Shown: one piece after another, positions 1 through 10,800 of the stretch
How the letters are laid out: each line of letters opens with the position of its first letter
Numbering within the stretch: position 1 is the first letter of the stretch
Assembly (NCBI GenBank): GCA_036939755.1
Contig: JALLAZ010000954.1
Span: forward strand, 1 to 11,094
Direction of reading: 5' to 3'
Source of the DNA: Stephanodiscus triporus
Taxonomy: Eukaryota; Bacillariophyta; Thalassiosirophyceae; Thalassiosirales; Thalassiosiraceae
DNA: 11,094 bases
Translations under genes and position numbers: made by a program
The notes under the pieces: generated by a model
What the model saw: the letters and a program-made list of their open reading frames with translations, nothing else
Told to the model about the DNA's origin: nothing
Databases searched by the model: none

Positions 1-45
1 CATTAACTAATTAGAACAACCTTTGTTTAATAGTGAATGCTTTAG

Positions 46-415
46 GCAACCAACACCAACATTGAAACACCACCGAAAATGGCTGGTCTCTGTATGGTCA
101 TGGAATACTCCCTAGCCCTATTTGTGGGATCATGCACGAAGAACTACTGTGGCTATATTTTGGCTGATTCTGGTAACAAGGAACGAGCCATTAAACATTG
201 GACTATTTCTGCATCACAGGTCAAAAAAGTCAATGACAATGATTAAAGAATCATTTGACAGGGGGCTCGTGCAAACTGATGCATATGAGCTGATGTTGAA
301 AGCCTACTCTCATTCCCGCGAAGAGAAGACAAGCAAAGCGAGGGAGGATGCTGCTTATTTTAACGAATATGGGGTCAGGAGTGGGCAGGTGTTTTCGGAT
401 TATTGTCCAGTGTAG
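46..415 (+). pseudogene. 3' remnant of a Sel1-like repeat protein gene, frameshifted
   Basis: Two overlapping frames make one protein tail. Frame 1 (open 46-242) contains GYILADSGNKERAIKHWTIS (about 154-213), typical of a Sel1-like (TPR-related) repeat: 'G..yad.GN.erA.khw.isA'. The continuation MTMIKESFDRGLVQTDAYEL, then LMLKAYSHSREEKTSKARED (233-358), lies in frame 2 and ends at TAG 413-415. This pattern is common at the ends of short Sel1 proteins in diatoms (from memory of the family). The switch occurs around 217-229 in CAGGTCAAAAAAG, consistent with net loss of two bases in the G and A runs, or with sequencing error. Upstream (46-150) the repeat is poorly conserved, and stops at 28-36 and 43 close the frames, so the 5' part is missing. 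It faces VPS13 tail to tail. The family call is moderate. Confidence 0.5.
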
Positions 416-459
416 ATATAACACTTCTCATGGTTGTGCGCTGCAGAGCTCCCCTCTCT

Positions 460-471
460 AGATTGCAATCT
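460..471. repeat. 12-bp perfect palindrome AGATTGCAATCT
   Basis: A perfect palindrome 45 bp after the stop of the left-hand remnant. Function unknown. No loop, so not a hairpin terminator. Confidence 0.4.
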
Positions 472-685
472 TTTGTGTTTCTCAAGAGTGTAACTCATTA
501 ATGACATAAACAAAACAAAAAACAATGTCAAGAGTTGTACTGAAAATGGGCACGATAGTCCCGATATTGCACAGAGGGCTAACTGTCAACCCTAGAACAG
601 TAACAGAAAAATTACTTGGGCAGACACTGTCCATGATTTATACGATATTACGATGGAAATAAACGAAAACCATGGCGAAGTCCAG

Positions 686-702
686 TTTGGGTTAGGGTTA
701 GG
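686..702 (+). repeat. Short interstitial telomere-like tract (TTAGGG)2
   Basis: TTTGGGTTAGGGTTAGG holds two TTAGGG-type units. TTAGGG is the telomere repeat of diatoms and many eukaryotes. Two units can arise by chance, so this is a note rather than proof of telomere-derived sequence. Confidence 0.45.
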
Positions 703-721
703 TCTCATGTTACCATATTTT

Positions 722-861
722 CTCTTACTAGTAGGAATATAAGTAGGAATAATATCTATTGGTACGCAGAGGACCTGACCGCCGCTCTCTCCTCACCACC
801 ACCCTCAGCGGGAAAAAGGTCGTGCAAGATGACAGCCGTCTCATCCCATCCTCTTACTAGT
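722..861 (+). repeat. 11-bp direct repeat CTCTTACTAGT flanking 118 bp
   Basis: CTCTTACTAGT occurs at 722-732 and again at 851-861. Immediately after the first copy a smaller tandem pair, GTAGGAATA, is present (731-739 and 743-751). The interval has no inverted ends or coding content. It could be a duplication footprint, but it is close to what chance allows. Confidence 0.35.
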
Positions 862-892
862 TTCTTGTTGGTGCCGACAGTCTACGTTGATG

Positions 893-1878
893 CTATCTCG
901 GTCCTTCTAAAAATTGCATTTGTCGCCTTTGTGCATCCTTTGTAGGAAATTTCCTTGGCGATTTTTGCTCGGACTCCTGTCCTGTGAATGCATCTCCAAT
1001 TCCTTTACTTACGGATTTCACACCAGAAAAGAGACCACGGCCTACAGAAAACACTCCACTCACAGTCCCATCGACAGCTGTCTCAAGGCCTTGCCCAATA
1101 CCATTGCCCATAGTGGCAAATCCTGCCCCAACCTCAGATGCGAATTGTTTACCATCACCAGTCGTAACCCCTATAGCGATGCCTTTTCCTACGATTTGGA
1201 TACCTCCTCCAAGTCCACCAATGATCTGGCCGATGCCCTTTCCCGCACCACGTATTATGTCACCCGTTCCAGCACCAACACCTTTGACGCCACTGCTAAC
1301 GCCTTCTCCCAGCCCTGATACGACACTATTCACCCCCGCACCAACTACCCCTAAGCCCACAGATTCAGTCGCTTCTTGAATACCACCCCCGATGGTACTG
1401 GTCACGGCAACAAGACTATCACCTATAATGTCACCGGATTTTTTCAGCACAAACTTTGCTGATCTTCCAGCTAGATTGCCAGTCATTCGTAGAAGATCAC
1501 CTTCTATGAACTCTTCACCGCCCGACTCTCGAGCTGTAAGATACTTCCAATCTTGAAAGCTAGTTGCTGTCATAAGTGCCACCATTTTGGACTTTAGCTG
1601 CGCAGTGTAAACAGCTTTGATCGTATCTGCTAACCTGTCAGGTGGGCCTTTGATATCTCGTACCATGTAACCTTGGAAACGAAGATCAGCCCTGTCAATG
1701 GTGAATTTCAAACGAGTTGTAAAGTAGTTGGTGAGTTTTGCCCCCCTGACACCCCTGATAACTTGGTACCGAGAAGATTGTGGCTGGCGCTTGAAGCTTA
1801 GTACAAGGATGAAAGGAGATACCCTGAGCGTCTTGACATCATAGAGCTTGCCACTTCGTGGTGGGCGGTAATTTCCAT
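893..1878 (-). CDS. VPS13: VPS13 exon 8: C-terminal region with glycine-rich amphipathic tract
   Basis: 986 nt, residues 2863-3190. LYDVKTLRVSPFILVLSFKR matches the family motif 'vYfe.L.l.Pi.l.lSF'. LKFTIDRADLRFQGYMVRDI and the helical DTIKAVYTAQLKSKMVALMT follow, like the region before the VPS13/ATG2 C-terminal helices. From about 3025 to 3161 the sequence has glycines every 3-4 residues (for example GVGAGTGDIIRGAGKGIGQI), forming amphipathic helical units of roughly 11 residues, as in ATG2_C-like segments of VPS13 that contact membranes and lipid droplets. The protein ends RRQMQFLEGPR at TAG 895-893. I find no GT donor between the last glycine repeat and the stop, so this is the real end of the frame; the PH-like domain known from yeast and animal VPS13 is absent. 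Confidence 0.9.
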
Positions 1879-4800
1879 CTAAGACCATTAGGAGCCAGAA
1901 AGAAGCAAAAGTAAGTAGATGAATCTCGATAAACATTGGCGAGACTTCTGCAGACGATACATAACCGGCCCCTTTCCGATTGAATAGTTGGTTCAACACT
2001 CACCTAGATCCAAATCATCCCCAACCTTTAGCCTAGGATCTGACACGGAAACTGAGAATTTCCCAGCTCTGTCGTCCCACTTCAAATCTAAATCAACGCC
2101 AGCCAATTCAGCAGTTGCTAACATGGTTCGATTAGCTATGTCGAGAATTCGCCAAACAAAGTCCTCGCCAGTATTGACAGTTATCTTTTCCGCCTTGCCA
2201 TCACCATATGCAAGGTTAAGATCAAGTAGATCAACTCTTATCAAGTCGGCACTCAAAGATCCTCGCGTACGAACACACAAGTCAAAGAAACTTTTGTTGG
2301 ACATGGAATCGAAAACAATTGCGCTCTCTGTATTTGGAGAACAATCCATAATCCGCACATTGTGTACTACAACAGAAAATTGAGCACGCTCACTGGAAGG
2401 AAGACCTATGCCTTGGTCTTTCGGGACTTCTTCTTTGAATATTCTTTGGAAATCAATGGTGAACCGGTGAAGTAAGATTTGTGCAACGTCAGGGAACGAT
2501 TTGCCAACTTTGCTCGCCTCAACATTATAATCATGCCTCGCTTCAGAAAGCTTCTTCTCGAGCTCCACTGAATTGACGTTATGATGTTCGAGATACTTTC
2601 TGATTGCAGTTCTGTTTTCTTCGTACTTGACTATTGCGTCTTCGGTATCTTTAAGTGTAACTCGCATCTCAGACCATCGAACACGGAATCTAATGAAGTC
2701 ATGCAAAAATAGACTACTAGAACTTTCCACATCAGTCTCAGATTCTTTGAAGTTGAGAGCCCCAATTTTTATGACCATGAGGGAATCTCTTGTGCCTATA
2801 ACAGTCTGAACAGCGAGGCTCCCAAGTGCTTCACCTGTGGCTTTTGACTTCACAACACAAATCCTGAGGCCAACCTTATCCACTTGCAGAGGGCCAGTCA
2901 GCCCATCAATAGCCGGAACCTCGAATTGGGCCACTATGGAATCATTTCTGTCGCGTGATATGGGAGATATTTTTAAGGGATCAAGTAAAAATTGTGGGTG
3001 GGCTAGCTGCTTGACCCAAATTTGATGATGCTCACTCCCATTGAAAACGACAAATTCAGGGACAACGTGGAGTTCGCTTCCTTCGGCAGTGAGATTTCTG
3101 TAGGCAAAGAAAGTTGATGGAGTACCATCTCCCCACAGAATCGGCATTGAGTCAATTCCTTGGGTCATGGAACAATCTTCAATTCTGAAAGGTATGCTCC
3201 GTTTCATGCCTTCTTCTCCATCCATTGTCAACTTTACGAGCCGGATGAAAGTGCTAGAGTCGGGAAGGAGCGAAACTCTTCGGCGGTGATGAGTAGAGGA
3301 GAAAGCGCTATATGGCGGCGATCCTACCACACTTCGCAAATGCAATGTCTCTGCCACCGATTTTAAGTTTCTTTTGCCCTCGTTGTCCCCTGCCCAAGAC
3401 ACTTTCTCAAATAGCAGAGTCCCCGTGTGATCTACCGCATAGTTGCAAACAATGAAAACAACAGTCCGGGCACCTTTCTGTGATTCTAAACGGCGAGTGG
3501 GCTTGACTGCTCCATTGAGGTCGGGAGTTACATCCTCTTCTTCTACGACATGGAAGTCGGTACCACTGCTAGGACTAGCAGCTTGCCGCAACGACTCATA
3601 CCGATGAAGCGATTTTGTTTTGAATGGGAAAGTGCAGCGCAGTGGTTCGAGAATTTTCCCACCCAGAGGTATGTCGATGAAATTACCTTCAACCCATCCC
3701 GTTGAGGTTCCACCAATGGGTAAATCTGCACACTTCAACGAAATAGCAAGAGATGGACCAGGTGTAAATACCTCAACTGATTCAAATGTTCCTATTCGGT
3801 GAGTCTTAAAGTTGGGACTTTCACGTTCAGCATGTAAATCACCAGGCTGGGATGCATCTGATGAGATAACTGTGTGGGGCATGGGTGTCCGCAGGATCAA
3901 GCTCACGGGCATTTTGTTTTGCAAAATGAGTCGTGGCTCAACGAATAGCTCAACAAAAGGTCGGGAGTTTCCAACCAAACAAACTTTGCAGCAGATGTTC
4001 ACTGCAAGAGAAGGGATTCTGAGCTGGCGATGTGATGGAGAACACACGACAGTGAGTACTCTCCTCCTATCATCAGATGATGCAATTTTTATCAAATGCT
4101 CCAAAGGTGGCATATTGAACAATCCAAACAGCCCACCACTGTCAGATTCCTCGAGAACTGGAGAAATCTGCAGGCATAGAGTTTCAGATGTATCGACTGT
4201 AAACCCGCGCAGTAACGGTGCTGGTAGACCAAAGACAGAATGTGAAATCAAATCTTCGTTTTCCTTCAACAACGACTTCGATCCGTCACTTAGAGAGCGA
4301 GTTCTTTTCTGAGCCTTGTTCAGAATTCCTAAATCTTTGACACTGTCGTCCCCAATAACGGCGACTTGAAAAGACAGGGACGAGTTATTGTGCATTTCTA
4401 CATGACTACTAAGGTGCAGCACCTGCTCATAAATTTGACCAGTCAAAGATAATTAGAATAAACATCGCATGGCAAACCATGACAGAAAGGCAATCAGATA
4501 TCAGTGCAATCTAACATCTTACCGTAGAATTGCCACGCTTCACGACATTCACAAATACATATGCATGGCAGCTCGGAACGAAATGAGCGGATCTAGACTT
4601 ATTCACCTCATTATCCATATCTTGTATTGATATTTTCGTTTCGCCAATAAACAGATTTATGGATTTCGGGTGCTTGATGTCTTGACCATACATCCTCATC
4701 CCACCTGAACCCCTCTCGGGAAATAGTTCGAAGCGGAAGAACTGCGTTGTGCTTGTTGGCAAAGGAAACCTTACCGGATTCTCATATATGGAATAGGATG

Positions 4801-7800
4801 CACTTAAACCAGAGTGATTTTCAATTGCATATGGCAGTGTGGTAATGAGCGATCTCGCCGCACATGATGCCACACTTCTTGATAGCCTTCGTGAACTCGA
4901 ATCGCCACCCTTTACGTTATCTTCAACTAATTTCGTAGCTTGCTTGGTTGCTCCTATATTTTTTTATCAGAATCGGAGTCAGTTTTTTATAAATCTCGCG
5001 CATTACAATAGACATTGAGTCTCACCTGAATAAACGGACCACATCCTACTGGCAGCGCCAACGTTTACTAGAAAATGCTCTGAGAATGACACATGACACT
5101 GGCTTGATTCAATATCAAAAGTTGATGACATTCTTTTAGATAGCGTGCGCGTTTGGGGGCCTCTCGATGCATTGAATGTAAGCTCCCACGGACTAGTCAA
5201 AAGCATCGTCCATCGATTACTCGCAGCATCGAAGTAATCCGCAAGGATGCTAAAAGAATTGACGATATAAATTGTTAAATAATGTTGGAGGCAAGCAGAC
5301 TCCTCCATGATATGTTTACTTACCTTGTATGCATGTTACATCCAAAGCATGGTTTCTCGTTTTCAGAAATGCCAGAGTAGGTAATCTCTCCTCCAAAGAC
5401 AGCGTTCATAGCACAGATTCTAAACAAAGCCTCGTCCTTTGTTAACCAAATTATTGGCCAAAGGATGAACAATAGTTAAGTGTTGGCAAGAATAATTTTG
5501 ATGCGATTGACGCATAAAACAAAACTCACGAGGCCCTGAAAGTCATTTGTCACTGTTAGCGTAGCTTCGGGGGACGTCATTTTGAGTCTAATCGCACGTC
5601 TCATAGACTGCAGTTCCCCAGAGTGTTCTGTAACATTATTAAGTTGCTCGTTGGGATCTAGGGTGATTTCATCTGTTTCTTTCATGAGGGCAGAGTCAAG
5701 CCTAGCTATTCTGTTAGCATCAGTTGTCGACAGGCTATGAAACTCATTGTTGCTGATAGTCCTCTCTTCATCAATGGCAAAAGAATCAGAAATACTTGAT
5801 GCCAAGGTACTTGCCAGAGCTGCGTTTTGCATCGAAACGATCAAGTCGATTGGTGATAGCGTCACAAACTTCACATCGGTCAAATGGGTTGCAGTTCTAG
5901 CACAGATCTTTTGGTAGTAAAACAGTGCGAATTTCGCTGGTTCTAAAAGCTGGACAGGATGTTGCAAGTCCAAGCCTTGTGCCATGTAGATTTCTACCCT
6001 CTCGGCATCAATTTTGTAATCTTTCTCCACAGTTGTGTTGCTAGAAATATCACTTGTCATCTCAAATCGTGCCTGCATTTCCCCCTGCAGTACTATAGTC
6101 TCTGTGAGCGCCGAAGCTTTTATGCTGGACACAAACGGTCCCGACGAATCAATGCTGCCCATGTCAACAAACACAAGTCGCATATTGGACGACTCTATGC
6201 GATAGTTGGTTTTCTTCAACGACGGCAACGCAACTGTGGAAAAGCATGCTTCAACTTTATTTGGGCTATCCGTCGTGACAACAACTTGCATTTGATTACC
6301 GTGTTGTTTTTCTGATGAAGCTGGCATTGAGTTAACAGAGACATCTCTCCGATAGCGAAAGGGTGCAACTGTGATGAAATTGAGCATGTCATTGATGACA
6401 TCAGGTAGAATTACGACTTGAGACGAACCAATCTTCACTTCAATATCACGTGAATCGTCCTCGGAATACTTGGTATAGTTGAGAAGGAAAACCTCTGACT
6501 CATTATCAGTTGATCTGCTCCTCTGTGCGGGTTTGTTCACATTTGCACGTCCAATCATGCGTCGGAAAGTGCGATCAGCGGAACCTACCCGCACATCATT
6601 GCACACTAGGTCGTGCAATGCCACGTTTGCAGTGGTTTGCTTCTCATCAGGAAGAAGTTTCATCAAAATATGAGCCTTGACAGCAGCCAGCGACATGATA
6701 GGCTCATCAAACGTGGCTCCAAATAGCTTAACTGAGAGCTCTTGTATATTGAAATTGATGTACATCCTAAATTAAAGACACGCGACAACATTTGATCACA
6801 AGATTGTTTATCGCCTCTGGAATCGCAAGCAGTTGATGATATGTTCCAATCTTACCTTTTAATCACTTCGACATTCTCTACTCCGGCATGGGTAAGATTT
6901 TTTATTATGGTATTCACAGCCGCCCCAGGAAGTGTATCCACTCTTTCATTCTCCCCAACTCTGTGACCTTTCTCTTCTCGAAGAAAGTTGTCTTGCTCCC
7001 CTATATTATATTCTAATATGTACATGAAGAGCGCATAATGACAGCGAGCTACCAATAATCGAATCCGAGATATTGACACTTTGACTCTTGTTGCTTTTTC
7101 GTCTTCAGTCAATTGTGAAAACGGTGGCTTCAATGTGACCCTTACGGACATGTTCACTGGCGCCGAGACCATTTGCATGTGATGGTTGCAATTCATTGAT
7201 ACATCCTTCAAAGAAATGCTGGCCTCTGATCCAATACCGTCTTTCAAAGATCGATAATGTGCCTCGAATTCGCCTGCATTAAACGAAAAGAAATTCTCTG
7301 AATACGCCGCCTGTGGAAGGACAAAGTTGAAGCCAGAAGCAATTATGTAGAACAGGCGATCCCCATCTTGAGAGCTCTTTGCTGCATCCATCGCTGCTGC
7401 AGCCGCTGAGGATGCAACGCTAGCGGCGATGGCCCCGAACACGCCCTAGTGGGTTTGCTCAAAATGGTGAGAACGTGAAAGGGATAAGGAAGATCGCGAC
7501 AAATACGATTTACGTCTCACCTCGCAAACGTACTCAATGAGTGTGAATACTTGACTATGAATGTGCACAAATCTCATTGGAGATAAAACGATTTCGGCAC
7601 ACGCCTCGCATGCCGATTTATCTGCGTCGCCCACATTGCATGAACCGACAGCGTTGGTTCCCTTGCTGTACTTTACAGACAGCAAACTAGTCGATGCGCT
7701 CGGCGCAAGACCAAGAATTGTTCGATATGATTCTAATGTTCCTCCAAAAGAACTCGATTCCATGCGGAAATCTCCAACAACTAAACTCATTTCCGAGTTT

Positions 7801-10800
7801 CTTTCATTGCCTTCAAGATTATGATGATTTACCTTCGAGTCTGACATGGTAAGCGTGAATAGCGGGAGGTCATCAACAGCTGAATTCAGCGATATTTCAA
7901 AAGACTCCATCTTCGCCAAGATGAAGAGAGAATGTTCTCCAGAACTGTTGGTTACAGCGGGTACTTCTATATGTCTGTGATGTATGTTGGGGCGATGATC
8001 TTGATGTATCATGGAAACGCGCTCATAAGTTGAATAAGCTTTTTCCTGAAAATCGATGACGTTTGATTTTGCAGCGAAGAGCGTCTTGATTGCATTCGGG
8101 TTCCAATTAACGAAAAGACTGGTAAATTTCGCATTCACCACAGTTGTCCTATCGACATTTGATATTGATTGCATGTAACCGCGAGAAAATTCCTCTGTTA
8201 GGTCGTGATAGGCGCGAGCTTTACTCTTAGGGAGTTTCGTAATATTGATGTCAGCAAGGTCTGCTGATCCTGCATAGTCTGGTTTGAAAACACCCTTCCT
8301 AGCCAAGTCTTTCATGATTGCTGCGTATTGATCATTTTGAGCATATTCGGTGGCAGACCTTGGAAGGTTAGAGTGACAAACCAGTCGCTGACGCCGCGGC
8401 AATTGCTTTTCAGACTGCAGCCGATCTAAAATCCAGAACCATCCCATACTCAGTCTACTTGAAGAGGTTCCGTCTGTTATTAGTGAGGATGATGCTACGA
8501 CAGACACTAAGTGTGCTTCGACTCCATCGCCGTTATCAGTGTACATGTTTATAGATAACCTCAGCAAAGAAACTGAAACATGCATGAACTCCACAGCATT
8601 TGATACATCGCTGTTTTGCCTTGAGGTAAGAATCGATTCCACCATAGTCTTATTTGATACTATTGGCGCGGGCTCGCTAACAGCTGGTGTCGTGTACCCG
8701 TCTAATATTGAAATGTTCGACCCACTCGACATTATCTCTAAATCAGGATCCGGAGCTTCTTCTTCAACATCAGCGAGCGACGTCGGTTCTGGATCAGGGA
8801 CATCTCCGCGTAGATTACCTAAGTTTGATGCCCAAATTGCAGCGACACGAAGGATTTTGGTAACATGTGACGGCGCAAGGCGCAGAACAATCCCAGGGAG
8901 GACACCAACAACGCATGTTCGTGGGGTGTTATCTCCCGAGGATATTGTGTGTTCTAATCCAACGTCCAACGTGAATGATATCGGTTCGATGACGCTAGTG
9001 GATACATCAACATTCATTTCATCGAGTCTTTTCTTAGACGAATCGCTCACGGAGCTGATTGTAAACGACAAGTCATTCATTTCCAACTTCATATGATCGA
9101 TCTCCGAATCCATTCTGTGCGCACGTCGGCGACTGTCAAACCATTCCAACACAGTAGGGGAGAGGGCCTCTGTTCCGTACGTAAAATTGAATCGACCAAA
9201 GTTACAAATCAGAACTGTCGCATGGGAGTCCGTGCAGTTCTCGGGAAGTATGAGAATAGGCGCCGAAATGTCACAATCAATCTTCCATTTCTGTTTCTGT
9301 TTATTCTTTCCATTCCAAGCATCCATAATGGCCGATGATAACTTATCCGAGACCTTTTCGTCCCTCAATGCTGCAACAGGCAAACCGCTGGCCTTGATCG
9401 AAGCAAAATCACTCAGTTGAGGCTTCGGCGTTTCAGGCAGTGGGGTCAGCATTGTCGCTGCCATGCGTTCCTTCGCATCGTAGAATAGATCTGCATCTCC
9501 GTTAAAGCTTTCGTACAGCAAGGGATTGGACCTCCCACTGGAATTCATACTTCCGCCGTTGCTCCTTTGGGTTGCTTCTGACAGCTTGAAAAACTCCTTG
9601 AGCGCCAGCAATAGCATCGGCGAAGCGACTATCTCGCACGCCACCATCTTCAACCCCACTTCTTGATCGCCCCCCTTGCTTTTCCTCAATTGGAATTGGA
9701 ATGCCTGCGATTGATTCGAGTGCGCCTTCTGCAAGCTGCGGCATATGGTAGGATAGAATGTGTTCGGAGTCACGCTGTCCTTTACCTCCAAACTCAACAA
9801 CGACAGCCCGGACGTGAAGGATCCGTCGGCGTTGGCCTTGAACGACGCGGAGACCATGCCCATCTCCAGAGATGTTAGCGGACGGTTGGTCGCGGTGAGA
9901 AGATTGACCTGGAACGATCCCAGGTTGAAGTTGACGTCACAGAACATGGAGTCCTTGGTGAGCGATGTATCCGCCTTCCTCATGGCCAGATCCTCCAGCT
10001 CCTTCATCTCGTCGGCCGTCAGCGTGATTGGAGCATCGTTGACGTCCTCGTCCAGGCTTTCGTAGGAGGCGTCCAACGACGTGTCCCCCCGCGTGCTTCC
10101 GAATAAATAAGACGCGTACGACGACTTGATAAGGGATTTGCCCTTACCCGAGGCACCTCCCCCCGCGCCCGTCGATTCGCCGCCGTTCCGCGCCGCGTTG
10201 TGCTTCTCCCTCTCCCTCCCCGCCTGCGCGTCGGCGATCGTCCTCCAGTGCATCAGGCCCGATACGGATATCGCACGATCTCCCTCGATCCTATCCAGCT
10301 CTGCCCGCTCGATCGGCGTGAGTCCCGACAGCCAAGGCGCGCCGTCCGAGTGCGCCTGTCGCTTGTACAGTTCCACGTACGCCCTTCGCTTGCGAAACGC
10401 GTCGAGGAACTCGGTCCAGGACCGGTGACGATTGAGGCGTCCGATGCACCGGACGGCGTACCTCCACCACTCTCTGGCGTTCCCGGACGCGATCGGCTCG
10501 AGGGGTCGGTAGTCGGGGAAGAGCGGACGCACCTCCATGCGGTGGGCGGACACCGCCAGAGCGAGGCGCTGTCCCAATTCCAGCTGCGCGCGCGACATCC
10601 GTATCGACAGAGACGACAGCTTCGAGTGCACGAGGTACTTCGGAAAGTCAACGCAGTGGTCTAGGTCCGACTGGCGCAACTTGGCCTGGAACGACAGCGG
10701 CGAAAGGACGTACTCCGCCCTCTCCGTCGTCCTCGACGACACGCGCGCACGCGTCGTCGTCGTCGTCGTCGTCGAATCGTCGCCCTGCAGGTATATGCCG

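Larger units (their letters stand above)
416..892. other. Convergent intergenic spacer, no gene seen
   Basis: 477 bp between the Sel1-like remnant (plus strand) and the VPS13 stop (minus strand). No long open frame, tRNA-like or rRNA-like sequence is visible. It should contain the VPS13 3' UTR. No TTTATT (minus-strand AATAAA) is present; a plus-strand AATAAA sits at 658-663 and could serve the left-hand gene. A 12-bp palindrome, small direct repeats and a TTAGGG pair are listed separately. Confidence 0.7.

Noticed and set aside
217..229. Programmed ribosomal frameshift at AAAAAAG in the Sel1-like remnant
   Set aside because: The classic A AAA AAG heptamer drives a -1 shift, but the needed change is +1 (or -2), and the heptamer is not in the right phase. 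Indels in homopolymers fit better.
782..811. Terminator-like hairpin (CCGCT...AGCGG) in the spacer
   Set aside because: Only a 5-bp stem with a 20-base loop; bacterial-type terminators are not expected in this genome.
914..1379. Plus-strand open frames of about 130 codons, one strongly proline-rich, opposite VPS13 exon 8
   Set aside because: They are complements of the glycine-rich repeats (Gly codons read as Pro/Thr/Ser), with no independent family match or signals.
1915..1999. A transmembrane helix (LLTFASFWLLMVL) in the VPS13 C-terminal region
   Set aside because: Best explained as the intron 7 pyrimidine tract; VPS13 proteins are peripheral and have no helix there.
3812..4312. 166-codon plus-strand open frame opposite exon 7
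   Set aside because: Composition follows the antisense of the VAB coding region; no recognisable domain.
893..7442. Several independent minus-strand genes starting at 7442, 6765, 5308, 4873, 4446 and 1999
   Set aside because: Most of these starts are GTG or TTG or lie inside introns; consensus splice sites with matching phases join all segments into one VPS13 frame.
8539..9096. 185-codon plus-strand open frame opposite exon 1
   Set aside because: Ser/Thr-rich antisense shadow of the VPS13 frame; the sense strand carries clear family motifs on both sides.
10126..10664. Long plus- and minus-strand alternative frames in the GC-rich end
   Set aside because: High GC lowers stop frequency in all frames; Arg/Pro/Ser-rich translations without domains.
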